From Parasediminibacterium sp046546515 (GTDB lineage Bacteria > Bacteroidota > Bacteroidia > Chitinophagales > Chitinophagaceae), in contig NZ_JBKHKJ010000011.1 of the NCBI RefSeq assembly GCF_046546515.1, positions 74,461-138,460 on the forward strand: a stretch of DNA of 64,000 bases. The letters run 5' to 3'. The notes under the pieces were generated by a model. That model was not told the origin of the DNA, did no database searches, and saw only the letters and a list, made by a program, of their open reading frames with translations. Shown in pieces: positions 26,293 through 35,286 of the stretch. A program made the position numbers and the translations under genes. Each line of letters starts with the position of its first letter. The first letter of the stretch is position 1.

Positions 26293-26625
26293 AACGCTTA
26301 AACAAGCCCCGAAAGGGTGTCGATACTACCGATGAGTATAGACATCGCATAAAATCGGGAGTCAAGATTTTACTAATAAAAAAACGCACATTTCACTTAT
26401 ATATCATGCACAAACAAAGCAGGTTTCACTCAAAAAGAAAGCACTTTTCACGCACAAATCACTCACTACCTTTCAAGATAAATCATTGATTATCATGCTA
26501 CTAGCAAATAAAAAAGCCGCAATTTCATTTTCAGGAAAGCTTGATGCCATATACAACAGCACCAATAACCATTCTTTTTTACCCAAAAGCCCAAAGCTAT
26601 TAACTTTGGAAAGCATTAAAATTGT
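26293..26625. other. Gene-free spacer in accessory region
   Basis: About 330 bp with a short CCCCGAAAGGGTGTCGATAC repeat-like start and otherwise AT-rich. No gene or RNA recognised. Confidence 0.4.
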
Positions 26626-27138
26626 ATGAACAATAACGATAGTACAACTATAATAAAGGAGGGTGAGTATGCAGCCATACTACAACAGGCAATAGTAGAA
26701 ATTCGCACAGCCCGCAAATCGAATGCCCGGCAAATGAATAGCGCTACCAATTCCGTGTATTGGAACCTAGGCAAACTACTGTTTGAAAAACAATTGGTAG
26801 AGGGATATGGCAGTGGGGTGGTGAAACAATTGTCTATTGATTTGAAGATTGAGTTTCCCGAAATGGGTTTGTCCCCACGCAATTTGTGGAACATGAAACG
26901 CTTTTATGAGCGTTATTATCAGGCTGATACAAAACTGCTACAGCTTGTAGCAGTTTTGCCTTGGGGGCATAACTTATTGTTAAGTAATAAGGTAAAGGAA
27001 GACAACCAAATAAAATTCTACGCAAAAGAAACGCTTGCCCAAGGCTGGTCAAGAGATTTGTTACTCAATACCCTAAAGATGGATACCTATTCATCAGTGG
27101 CAAATAAAAAGATACTTCAGGTGCAGCAAAGCTGTTGA
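26626..27138 (+). pseudogene. Truncated YhcG/DUF1016 nuclease gene (N-terminal part only)
   Basis: The 170-residue product matches the DUF1016 N-terminal winged-helix region (EIRTARKSNARQMNSATNSV, YWNLGKLLF, FPEMGLSPRNLWNMKRFYE, LPWGHNLLL, AQGWSRDLLLN). Complete YhcG-family proteins have about 340 residues, with a C-terminal PD-(D/E)XK nuclease domain. Here the frame stops shortly after the N-terminal domain and no nuclease part follows. It is therefore probably a remnant, though a stand-alone N-domain protein cannot be excluded. Located in the repeat-rich accessory stretch. Confidence 0.75.
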
Positions 27139-27301
27139 GCATGAATTGTAACATCCATTTTGATGCTATTGGAGGCTTAGGCAGGTTCCTGATATTCTTT
27201 GCGCATTGTGGGGACTAGAAAATTTGCCTATTACAAGTTTTAATATTTGGTGAGGCAAGTGAGAAAAAAGGATGGTCGTAATTTCGCTAAAATTAAAGAA
27301 A

Positions 27302-27694
27302 TTACCCCACAGGCATTATGTCATTTAGCATTTGCATAATCAATGGCTTTTCAATATAGCTGGTAATTTTTTTATTGTTGGCTGCTTTTTCTTTATCGGC
27401 AGGGTTGATAGATGCCGATAGTATGTGGATAGTAAATTTATCTTTAACTACTGGGGCCAGCTGTTCAAAAGCATCTAAGAAATCCCAGCCGGTAAACGGG
27501 TTCATATAAATATCGAGCAATAAAACCGTTTCAGGGGCAGTATCGTCTGTATAGTCGGATTTTATATGTTCCAAGGCTTCTTCCGAGTTGATGAATAATC
27601 GTATAATGCTATCGGGCAATGTTTTTTCAATAAGTATATGGCAAAGTATATTATTAATACGGTCATCATCTACTATAATGAATTTTTGAATCAT
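27302..27694 (-). CDS. Single-domain CheY-like response regulator
   Basis: Protein of 130 residues, receiver domain only. Acidic residues D9-D11 (IVDDDRIN), phospho-acceptor D61 (LLLDIYMNPFTGW), a Ser switch residue in HILSAS and lysine in YIEKP are all present. No output domain. No kinase is adjacent. Such stand-alone receivers usually act in phosphorelays or bind protein partners. Confidence 0.92.
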   Translation of the reverse strand: MIQKFIIVDDDRINNILCHILIEKTLPDSIIRLFINSEEALEHIKSDYTDDTAPETVLLLDIYMNPFTGWDFLDAFEQLAPVVKDKFTIHILSASINPADKEKAANNKKITSYIEKPLIMQMLNDIMPVG

Positions 27695-27909
27695 CGGATA
27701 TTGGATTTATGTATGGGCTACCGCTGTTTAAGACGGCAGCAATTAAAATTAGCATTACAAAATTGAAGCATGGTGTTAAAAGCATAACCGTTCTAGGATT
27801 TGAACGGCTTTCTTCAACCTTTAATTTAGCAATACTAATGTAGTACTAGGTAAAAATAATGCTTGATTGGGAATATTGAACACATTAAATTGTATTAATA
27901 GCAAATATT

Positions 27910-28437
27910 TTATCTTATCATGATTTCCTTTGACTTACGGATGTTTTCTTCTGTTTTGGTAATAAGCCTGATAATATTGAGATTTAATCCTTCAGCTTTG
28001 TTTTCAATTTTGCTTGCCTCAATTTTTAATATATAGTTTTCGTCAACTGCACATTTTTTATAATTTTCATCCACTATGTTATTATCTACCATAAATAAGG
28101 TAGCCTCTTTTTTCAAGTTGGTATATTTTAATTTTATTTCATTGTATGTAATCCATTTGGGTACATATTCCTTTTTTGTTGTAATAACTATTTCACCATA
28201 GTATGGTTTCTTATCTATAATTGTGTCTTTATGCTTTACATCAATAGAATCAATAAGCTTGGGGTCCAATGAACCCAAACCATAACCGCTAACAAGTTGG
28301 CCATTTACAAAATATAGCGGGTTCGGTTTTGTATTAAATTTAGCGGGAGTAAATACAGGGGGAATAGAGCCATTTTGATGCTGGGCAAATGCATTTAATG
28401 CAAGTAATAAGGATGCAATAATTAATAATGGCTTCAT
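27910..28437 (-). CDS. Secreted protein with TonB-plug-like segment
   Basis: Protein of 175 residues with a signal peptide (LLIIASLLLALNAFAQ). Residues about 40-100 (PLYFVNGQLV, LDPKLIDSIDVK, GEIVITTKK) follow the pattern of the plug of TonB-dependent receptors (P-L-Y-V-V-D-G, I-E-S-I-E-V, G-V-I-x-I-T-T-K), but no barrel follows. The protein is thus a plug-like domain alone. Function unknown. Confidence 0.65.
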   Translation of the reverse strand: MKPLLIIASLLLALNAFAQHQNGSIPPVFTPAKFNTKPNPLYFVNGQLVSGYGLGSLDPKLIDSIDVKHKDTIIDKKPYYGEIVITTKKEYVPKWITYNEIKLKYTNLKKEATLFMVDNNIVDENYKKCAVDENYILKIEASKIENKAEGLNLNIIRLITKTEENIRKSKEIMIR

Positions 28438-28496
28438 ATTGGTATTCGTTTTATAATTAGGTTGGAAATCTACCGAGCTTAGGCTTTTGAAGATTT

Positions 28497-29363
28497 TTAT
28501 ATATATTTCTTATACAAAGTATATAAAATCCTTTTGTCTGACTCACTCATGGTGCGGGACGTATCCTGCATAAAATGCCGTTTAAATGCTATAACTGCTT
28601 TTACAGAATCTTTTGTGTCGTAGCCAATAAGCCGCAAGGCTTCTAAACTGTTAAAGTATTCAGGCACCACAAGGCTTTGCGGAATGGGATCGTACCAAAG
28701 CCCAAAACCATAAGTTGACAATAATTTCCAAGGGAAAAAAACACTGGGGTCGTCTTTTCTCGTAGGGGCTACATCGGCATGGCCAATAAAATTGGTTGTG
28801 GGTATGTTGTAGGTTTTCTTTAAGGTGTCCAAAAGGTTTAGTAAGGCATATACCTGCTGCGTGGGAAAGGGTTCCCTGCCATTATTGTCTAGTTCTATGC
28901 CGATAGAACTAGAATTAATATCTGTCACGTTCCCCCACTTGCTATTGCCTGCATGCCATGCCCTAAGGTAGTTGTTTAATAAATGGTGGATAGTGCCATC
29001 CCTGCAAATAACGTAATGTGCGCTTACCTGCGTGCGGGTAATGCTGAATGTATAAAAGGTTTGCCCACAACTATCCTGGGCGGTATGGTGGATTATTACA
29101 AAATTTGGCTTCCGCAAGTTGAAATTGGGCGTGCCAGCAGTATGTGCATCGTATAAGAGGGAATCAATAGGATTAGTTGTAGCAGGCGGAACCAGAGGCA
29201 CAGGCGGCAGTTTCACAAAAAATGTGTCGTGTACTATGCCAAATGGGGGAGTGGGTGTGGTGGGTATAGGATTAGTTGCCCCAGTAGCAGCAGGGTATTG
29301 CTTGTGGCCGCAGCCCCATACAATAGCCGCAAGTAATAAAATAAGAAGTACCTTTTTTATCAT
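28497..29363 (-). CDS. N-acetylmuramoyl-L-alanine amidase, lipoprotein
   Basis: Protein of 288 residues with a lipoprotein signal (AAIVWGC, Cys18) and a proline-rich linker (PTTPTPP). An Amidase_2 domain follows, with zinc ligands in VIIHHTAQ and FIGHADVAP plus the DDPSVFFPW segment. The C-terminal 60 residues carry a helical family extension. It cleaves the amide between MurNAc and the stem peptide and should sit in the periplasm or at the outer membrane. An M1 peptidase gene is the next gene downstream on the same strand. Confidence 0.92.
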   Translation of the reverse strand: MIKKVLLILLLAAIVWGCGHKQYPAATGATNPIPTTPTPPFGIVHDTFFVKLPPVPLVPPATTNPIDSLLYDAHTAGTPNFNLRKPNFVIIHHTAQDSCGQTFYTFSITRTQVSAHYVICRDGTIHHLLNNYLRAWHAGNSKWGNVTDINSSSIGIELDNNGREPFPTQQVYALLNLLDTLKKTYNIPTTNFIGHADVAPTRKDDPSVFFPWKLLSTYGFGLWYDPIPQSLVVPEYFNSLEALRLIGYDTKDSVKAVIAFKRHFMQDTSRTMSESDKRILYTLYKKYI

Positions 29364-29445
29364 GATTCAGGTTAATGCGTAGCAATATACAAAAAAAAGC
29401 CTCTTAAAACTTACAGGGTTCAAAACACTTTAAAGGTTTGTACCT

Positions 29446-31386
29446 TTAATTAGGCACCACCAGCTTATTGTTGTTCCCATTTAGTTCAGCCAGTCGCTTT
29501 GTAGGATCTATTTCTATGCTTTTCAATTCAGTAATACTACGATTGGTTGTAAATTGGTATTCTGGGTTGGTCCATTTCCATTCTTGCTCAACTGTTCGTG
29601 GCAAGTTGTTCTCAGCAGGCTTAGCCCCATACATTAGGCTTAGGGGTATATAATGCAGCTCTTGTGTGCCATCTTTAAATGTAAGCAATACATCTATGGG
29701 CATGGGCATTTTCCCAATGCGTTTTAGTGTAACTTGTGTTTTATTATTAACTAAGTCAATATTGCCAATGGCATAATCTATTGTCTTGGTGCTGTAAACC
29801 CAATACTCCTTGTACCATTGCAAGGCCATGCCGCTTACTTTTTCGGCTATGCGCACAAAGTCGTTTGCATTGGGGTGCTTGAAACGCCACTGGTTGTAAT
29901 ATTCGTGCAAAATAACATCTAGCACGCTATCCCCAACAATATAACCTAGCTGGGAGAGGAAAACCGATCCTTTGTTATAAGCCGCATCAGAATAACCAAA
30001 ATTGGTATTGAAATGGTCTGCGTGGGTGGTCAAAGGTTCTTCGTAAGGGCTTGACGCTAAGTCGAAATAACTGGCATAACTTTCTGCGTGCCTTAATGGC
30101 AAGCTGTTTTTCTCTTTTTCATTTTTGGCTGCTATTTTTGCTTTTGTGGTATTACTGGTGTAGGGCGACACGGCAGCCCAGTTGTTGTTGTAATAACTGG
30201 TTACTTCGCCTTCAGCATAAGTGGTAAAGCCTTCATCCATCCACGCAAATAGGCTTTCATTGGTGCCTAGCAGGTGTTGGTACCAATTGTGCATCCATTC
30301 ATGAAAAACCCCGCCCAAGCCCGGGCCACGCAGCAAGGTAGCCATGGCATACTCCATCCCCCCATCGCCGCCTTGTATAAATGAATATTGCGGGTAAGGG
30401 TATTTGCCAAACCTTTTTTCTATAAATGGCAATACTTTCTCGGCGCTCCACAAAACATTGTTCCAAAGGCTATCGGTTTGTTTAGTCCCTTTCTTGTAAA
30501 AGGCATTTAAAACAACATCGCCTATTTTTTTAGATAAGTGTATATAATCGGGGTCTGCCGCCCATACGAAATCGTGTATGTTTTCGCCTTTAAAGTTCCA
30601 AGTGATGGTGTTGCTTTTTATAGCAGGCACTTTTGTACCATTGTCTTCATACCCAAAACCAATGGCATTTGGGTTTTGCAACATGCCTGTGGCAGCAACC
30701 ATATAGGTTTTGTCAAGCGTTATTTTCACGTCATAATCGCCCCAAACGCCATAAAACTCACGGGCTATATAAGGGTTGGCATTCCAGCCTTGGTAGTCGT
30801 ATTCCACCATTTTAGGGTACCATTGGCTCATGCTATATCGTATGCCCTCTGCATTGTCCCGGCCGCTACGGCGTATTTGTATGGGTACTTGTGCTTCAAA
30901 AACCAAGTCAAAGGATACTTTGCTTTTGGGCAATATTGGCTTGCTCAGTTTTACTTCCAGTATGGTTTCATGGCCTATCAGCTTTTGCTCAACCCCATTT
31001 ATTTTAATGCTTTGCACATGCTGGTAGCCAATTTGGTCGTCGGTCAATTTGCTGATACGGTCTTTTACCCTGCTGTCCCAGTCTAAAATAGGGTTGCCTT
31101 GCCTGTCTGTGCCAAAACTGGTTTTGCCCAGCTCCCTGCTGCGCACATCCATGCTGCTGTTTGGCTGGAAAGCATTCCAGTACAAATGGAAGAATATCCT
31201 GTTAAGCGTATCGGGCGAATTGTTCCAATAATCTATTTGCTCTGTACCAGAAAATCGGTTGGTGGTCACATCTAGCTGCACGTTGATGCCATACTTAATA
31301 TACTGCTGCCAACGGTCGGGCTGGCCAATAGAAACAAGATAGAAAACAGAACACAATAAAAACGCCATCGATCCCGCCTTTGCCAT
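29446..31386 (-). CDS. Secreted M1-family metallopeptidase
   Basis: Protein of 646 residues with an N-terminal signal peptide. The gluzincin motif HEWMH is at 362-366 with the third zinc ligand E385 in DEGFTTYAE. The exopeptidase GxMEN motif is altered to GGMEY (342-346), as in several Bacteroidota M1-like proteins. The N-terminal beta-domain, catalytic domain and a C-terminal beta segment are present. It probably degrades peptides in the periplasm or outside the cell. It lies 82 bp beyond the amidase gene on the same strand and may be co-transcribed with it. Confidence 0.93.
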   Translation of the reverse strand: MAKAGSMAFLLCSVFYLVSIGQPDRWQQYIKYGINVQLDVTTNRFSGTEQIDYWNNSPDTLNRIFFHLYWNAFQPNSSMDVRSRELGKTSFGTDRQGNPILDWDSRVKDRISKLTDDQIGYQHVQSIKINGVEQKLIGHETILEVKLSKPILPKSKVSFDLVFEAQVPIQIRRSGRDNAEGIRYSMSQWYPKMVEYDYQGWNANPYIAREFYGVWGDYDVKITLDKTYMVAATGMLQNPNAIGFGYEDNGTKVPAIKSNTITWNFKGENIHDFVWAADPDYIHLSKKIGDVVLNAFYKKGTKQTDSLWNNVLWSAEKVLPFIEKRFGKYPYPQYSFIQGGDGGMEYAMATLLRGPGLGGVFHEWMHNWYQHLLGTNESLFAWMDEGFTTYAEGEVTSYYNNNWAAVSPYTSNTTKAKIAAKNEKEKNSLPLRHAESYASYFDLASSPYEEPLTTHADHFNTNFGYSDAAYNKGSVFLSQLGYIVGDSVLDVILHEYYNQWRFKHPNANDFVRIAEKVSGMALQWYKEYWVYSTKTIDYAIGNIDLVNNKTQVTLKRIGKMPMPIDVLLTFKDGTQELHYIPLSLMYGAKPAENNLPRTVEQEWKWTNPEYQFTTNRSITELKSIEIDPTKRLAELNGNNNKLVVPN

Positions 31387-31536
31387 AGATACATTTTATT
31401 TTAGTAAAGTAACAAAGATGAGTAATTCAAAGCATATCATATATCACTGATTAAATGATTTGCATGATTTTAATGATGGGAGCCTTGGATTTATAGCGTT
31501 GTTACTACTCACCATCTAGTTAAACAGTAAGCCTTA

Positions 31537-32007
31537 CTATTTAACTATGCGGTGCGTAATCAATTTTGCTGGGTTACCCGCATAAGTACCAGGCTTTTTA
31601 ATATTTTTTGTTACCACTGCACCTGCACCAATTACTACATTGTCGCAAATAGTTACGGGAAGGATGGTGGCATTGCTGCCAATGGATACATGGTTGCCAA
31701 TGTGGGTTGGTTTCCAAAGCTCTTTTTGCCCATTGGCGGGCTCGCCAGTGCTAAATAAGTCATTGATAAACATTACCCCATGGCCAATAAAACAATTATC
31801 CCCAATGGTTACCAGCTCGCAGATAAAACTGTGCGATTGTATGCGGCAGCGTTTGCCTATTGTTACGTCTTTCTGTATTTCGGTAAATGGGCCTACAAAG
31901 CTATCTTGCCCTATGGTGCAGCCATATAAATTTACAGGTTCAACTATGGTTACGTTCTCCCCAAAACTGACATCTTTTATACCAACTGAAAGTTCCTTGT
32001 ATTGCAT
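31537..32007 (-). CDS. Hexapeptide-repeat sugar N-acetyltransferase (WbpD/WlbB-like)
   Basis: Protein of 156 residues built of left-handed beta-helix hexapeptide repeats (IGQDSFVGPFTEI, IGKRCRIQSHSFI, IGDNCFIGHGVMF, IGNHVSIGSNATI, VVIGAGAVV). It ends in the PGTYAGNPAKLI tail of acyl-CoA sugar transferases. Family members acetylate UDP-3-amino sugars. An oxidoreductase of the matching WbpB/WlbA type lies 960 bp upstream on the same strand, supporting a role in diacetamido-uronic acid synthesis. Confidence 0.88.
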   Translation of the reverse strand: MQYKELSVGIKDVSFGENVTIVEPVNLYGCTIGQDSFVGPFTEIQKDVTIGKRCRIQSHSFICELVTIGDNCFIGHGVMFINDLFSTGEPANGQKELWKPTHIGNHVSIGSNATILPVTICDNVVIGAGAVVTKNIKKPGTYAGNPAKLITHRIVK

Positions 32008-32057
32008 GGAGTGCTTTTAATTAAAGCAAAGATGATGTGGTTGTTTTAAATAAGCTA

Positions 32058-32786
32058 TTATATTTTAAACCCAACACCAATGCCCCATGTACGGTATTTG
32101 TTGTTGTCGTTTGCACTATTGTTTGTTTGGGTTGAATTGATTTTTGTAAGCCCTAAACCATAGTTAATACCCAGCATAAAGTTCTTGAATTCTATGCCCC
32201 CGCCGAAGTTTAAACCAAAATCAAACCTTTTTAGCTTGTCGTACGAAGCATCTTCCTGCGCTGAAGTAGTTGGATTGTCGTTGTTGTACTTAATATCTGA
32301 TGAGGAGTTCGTAACAACTCCTCCAATATTTGTTTCGGAAGTTGACCTGCCACTTAACCCCATTTCAACATAGGGGCCGCCTGCTACAAATAGCCTTGTA
32401 TCTGGCGCTAATGGGAATTTAATTGCAAGGTTTAGCGGCACTTGCAAATAAAGGGGACGGAAGCTAGACTTTACATAATTACTTGTTGTGCTACTGGTAA
32501 AATAGGTATTGGATTTTGCACCCTGCCCATTGAGCAACAACCCTGTTTGTACAGAAACTATAGAAGCTACTGGTATATCTGCAATAAAACCTGCATGGAA
32601 ACTGCTAAGCCCCTTGGCATCATTTACGCCTCCATTGTCATTTATTGAAATATTGGCGAGGTTGTAACCACCCCTTAGGTAAATGCCTCCCGGATTTGAC
32701 TTAGATTCGCTTGCTTCTGATTGTGCTTGTGCATTGCCTATTACTGCTGCAACAAAAATTGCCATTGATAATGCATACTTTTTCAT
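32058..32786 (-). CDS. Outer-membrane beta-barrel protein (PorT-like)
   Basis: Protein of 242 residues with a signal peptide (LSMAIFVAAVIGNAQAQ). Eight amphipathic strands are likely (GIYLRGGYNLANISI, FHAGFIADIPV, VSVQTGLLLNGQGAK, YLQVPLNLAIKFP), ending in WGIGVGFKI as barrels do. This is the small OMP_b-brl/PorT-like type frequent in Bacteroidota. It lies between two sugar-modification genes, probably in one transcript. Ligand or partner unknown. Confidence 0.88.
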   Translation of the reverse strand: MKKYALSMAIFVAAVIGNAQAQSEASESKSNPGGIYLRGGYNLANISINDNGGVNDAKGLSSFHAGFIADIPVASIVSVQTGLLLNGQGAKSNTYFTSSTTSNYVKSSFRPLYLQVPLNLAIKFPLAPDTRLFVAGGPYVEMGLSGRSTSETNIGGVVTNSSSDIKYNNDNPTTSAQEDASYDKLKRFDFGLNFGGGIEFKNFMLGINYGLGLTKINSTQTNNSANDNNKYRTWGIGVGFKI

Positions 32787-32967
32787 AATTCATATTTTAC
32801 ATGTAATATTCCTAAATATGTGCCAATGGGTAAAATAGACAAAAGCAGGTGCAATAAATAACACTTTTGGTATGAAAGACAAAAATTGTGTGCAAGATGT
32901 TCTACAAAATAGAATGGTTAGAAGTATGTTGCTGTTAGATTTTGGCAACTTTTGGAAAGTTACCCAA

Positions 32968-33975
32968 TCAACAATGGGCGGCATCGTATATTTTATGGAT
33001 AATCTCAACAGTTTTCAAGGCATCAAAAGCACTAGTAGCCATGATAGCCCCATTTTGTAAAACATCTATTACATTTTCATACACCTTGTCGTGGTTGCTC
33101 ATACTACCAATATAAGTGCCATAATTGTTGGCATCGTTTCCTTTGGGCAGGTTTTCAAATTGAAACCCTTCTATATTTTGATAGGCTAATTCATTAAGGT
33201 ATTGGCCGCCAATTTTTACCGTGCCTTTTTCTGCAAAAATGGTAAGGGAACCCTCCATGTTTTGCTGGTGGCTATTAACCGTGTAATTTATAGTGCCGAT
33301 AGAACCATTACAAAATTCCATTGCTACTACTCCTGTGTCCTCAAAATCAATTACTCCTTTGTGGGCAAAATTGCCCGTGAGGGCAAAAACTTTTTTCACG
33401 TCCCCATTCATCCAATACAATAAATCTATAAAATGGCTGAACTGTGTAAACAATGTGCCGCCATCCATGTCTTTTGTGCCTTTCCAACTGTTTTGATAAT
33501 ACGCTTCGTCCCTATTCCAAAAACAGCTTAACTGAAGGCTGTATATTTTCCCCAATATGCCTTTGTCTATGGCTTCTTTAACGGCGGCAACGGGTGGGTT
33601 GAACCTGTTCTGCTTGATGGCAAATAAAAATTTATTGGTACTTGCAGCAGCAGCTATCATGGCTTCGCAATCCTGCACGGTAATAGCCATGGGTTTTTCT
33701 ACCAATACATGAAAACCAACTTGCAATGCCTGGATACTGTGGGCTGCATGAAGGCCATTAGGGGTGCATATTGCTATAACATCGATGCTTTCTTCGTTGC
33801 TTAACAAATCTTCTATGGCAGTATAGGCCTTGGCATTGTGTGTTACTGCTAGTTGATGGGCTTTTTCTGCTATTGTATCGCAAACGGCCACCAATATGCC
33901 TAAGCGGCCTATATGCTTTGCATGGCGTGCTGCAATCCTGCCACAACCGATAATGCCAAATTTTATTTTATCCAT
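32968..33975 (-). CDS. Gfo/Idh/MocA oxidoreductase (WbpB/WlbA-like)
   Basis: Protein of 335 residues. The N-terminal Rossmann domain has GIIGCGRIAARHAKHI. The EKPMAIT motif carries the catalytic lysine region, and the C-terminal alpha/beta domain has GGTLFTQFSHFIDLLYWM. With the hexapeptide acetyltransferase downstream it fits the oxidation step of UDP-GlcNAcA-type sugar modification. The substrate assignment is inferred from this pairing, since the broad family also acts on inositol and other sugars. The UpxY gene lies upstream on the same strand. Confidence 0.9.
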   Translation of the reverse strand: MDKIKFGIIGCGRIAARHAKHIGRLGILVAVCDTIAEKAHQLAVTHNAKAYTAIEDLLSNEESIDVIAICTPNGLHAAHSIQALQVGFHVLVEKPMAITVQDCEAMIAAAASTNKFLFAIKQNRFNPPVAAVKEAIDKGILGKIYSLQLSCFWNRDEAYYQNSWKGTKDMDGGTLFTQFSHFIDLLYWMNGDVKKVFALTGNFAHKGVIDFEDTGVVAMEFCNGSIGTINYTVNSHQQNMEGSLTIFAEKGTVKIGGQYLNELAYQNIEGFQFENLPKGNDANNYGTYIGSMSNHDKVYENVIDVLQNGAIMATSAFDALKTVEIIHKIYDAAHC

Positions 33976-34047
33976 TGTCTAATCAAGTGTAGTAAAGGGG
34001 CTGCAAGTAAGGAAATCTTCCTACTCAGATGCAAGTTGAAGCAATTA

Positions 34048-34125
34048 GCCACGAAGGCAAGAAAACACAAAGAGGCACAAAGTTTTAAGGTAATAAAAAA
34101 AAGAAATTCATGGCTTTGTGGCAAA
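34048..34125. repeat. Dispersed GTGGC hairpin repeat between UpxY and oxidoreductase genes
   Basis: TTAGCCACGAAGGCAAG on the left and GGCTTTGTGGCAAAAAA on the right. Transcripts leaving the UpxY gene must pass this hairpin to reach the sugar genes, so it could be an antitermination target. Confidence 0.5.
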
Positions 34126-34249
34126 AAAATACCTAGTACTTACCAACTTTTTTATTTTTAATAAACCTTTATCAAGTTTGTAACCATATTAAGATTAGCA
34201 CATCCCTCATTTATGCAAACAACTTTTTTACTCATTTTTTCACATCCAA

Positions 34250-34768
34250 TTACCCAATTTGCTCCAGATGTGCCACCGAAAACTCTACCACCATTACTTG
34301 CCCTAGGCTTTGCAGTTGCACATATACTTTTTTCCTGCCTTCCCTTAGCACAGTGCCTTCCTTGTCCATAAAAACGCCCTGTGTTATTTTTACTTTGGTA
34401 TCAGTTCTAAAGCCTTGCAAGGTCCGCAATTCTACCTTAGCATCTATTTCAGAAAGGTAACGTTTTATAGTATCTATTTCTTCATCTTTTATGATGGCAG
34501 GCTTGCCGAGGTAATGCACAAAATTTAGTACGCCATCTGTTTGAAGCACCTTCAACCTTTGCGGTTCAAAATCAATATTTACAAAAACATACGACCTGAA
34601 AAGCGGTTCCTCGATTATTTTTTTTCGGTCTGTCCATTGTTTTTCAATCCGCTGCACGGGACACCAGCTATCAACACCACGTTTTAGTAAGCCCTCATGT
34701 ACCTTTTTTTCCCAGCGTGGCTTTGTATAAAGGGCAAACCATTTTTTTTCTGAAGTACTTACATTCAT
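34250..34768 (-). CDS. UpxY-type NusG-like transcription antiterminator
   Basis: Protein of 172 residues from MNVSTSEKKWFALYTKPR; a longer upstream reading adds an unlikely 26-residue leader. It has an NGN domain (KVHEGLLKRGVDSWCPV, PLFRSYVFVNI, VHYLGKPA) and a C-terminal KOW-like domain (VKITQGVFMDKEGTV). UpxY proteins bind elongating RNA polymerase to allow read-through of surface-polysaccharide operons. Downstream on the same strand lie two sugar-modification genes and a barrel protein gene, which are plausible targets. The leader upstream is AT-rich. Confidence 0.93.
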   Translation of the reverse strand: MNVSTSEKKWFALYTKPRWEKKVHEGLLKRGVDSWCPVQRIEKQWTDRKKIIEEPLFRSYVFVNIDFEPQRLKVLQTDGVLNFVHYLGKPAIIKDEEIDTIKRYLSEIDAKVELRTLQGFRTDTKVKITQGVFMDKEGTVLREGRKKVYVQLQSLGQVMVVEFSVAHLEQIG

Positions 34769-35286
34769 TACTGCTCTTATCTTTATCCTTATGATACTTT
34801 GAGTGAAAAAAATGTAGTTGTTGTAACCTGTTTTTTTACTTAGCAAGGAATAGAAATCCTATGTTAAGTTAAGCAAATTAATGGTGTTGTACATAAAAAA
34901 AATAAAAAACTTAAAAATAACCTACAATCTGGCTAATATATTTCAATAAAATAGAATTTTATATAGCCATGTGTCGGGTCTTATATATAGATGGTAGACA
35001 AGGGATAAGACTAAAAAACGTATAATTGTTTTGTACTAAGTAATAAGCCATAATTATCTTAATATAGTTCTAAGAGGATTTCGTTCTTGCCCCTCTCCTT
35101 CGGAGAGGGGTTGGGGTGAGGTCTCTAAAATAAATAGTATTAACTTAATTATGTCTGCATACTTATTTTCATTTTTTGGGTCATTTGTCGATAAACGAGT
35201 ATATATGCAATTCAAAAGATTTCTCCTTTGATTGTTTCAAAAAATTGAATTAGAGCTATTATATTTGCTAATAACATACCCGAAAC
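34769..35286. other. AT-rich divergent leader region
   Basis: About 520 bp between UpxY and a plus-strand lipoprotein gene. It holds a CCCCTCTCC/GGAGAGGGG hairpin repeat (35091-35110) and a TATATTTG promoter-like box at 35260-35267 ahead of the lipoprotein. No gene is seen. Confidence 0.45.

Noticed and set aside
30538..31086. Long plus-strand frame of 182 codons opposite the M1 peptidase gene
   Set aside because: It is antisense to a well-supported gene with clear catalytic motifs and shows no domain of its own.
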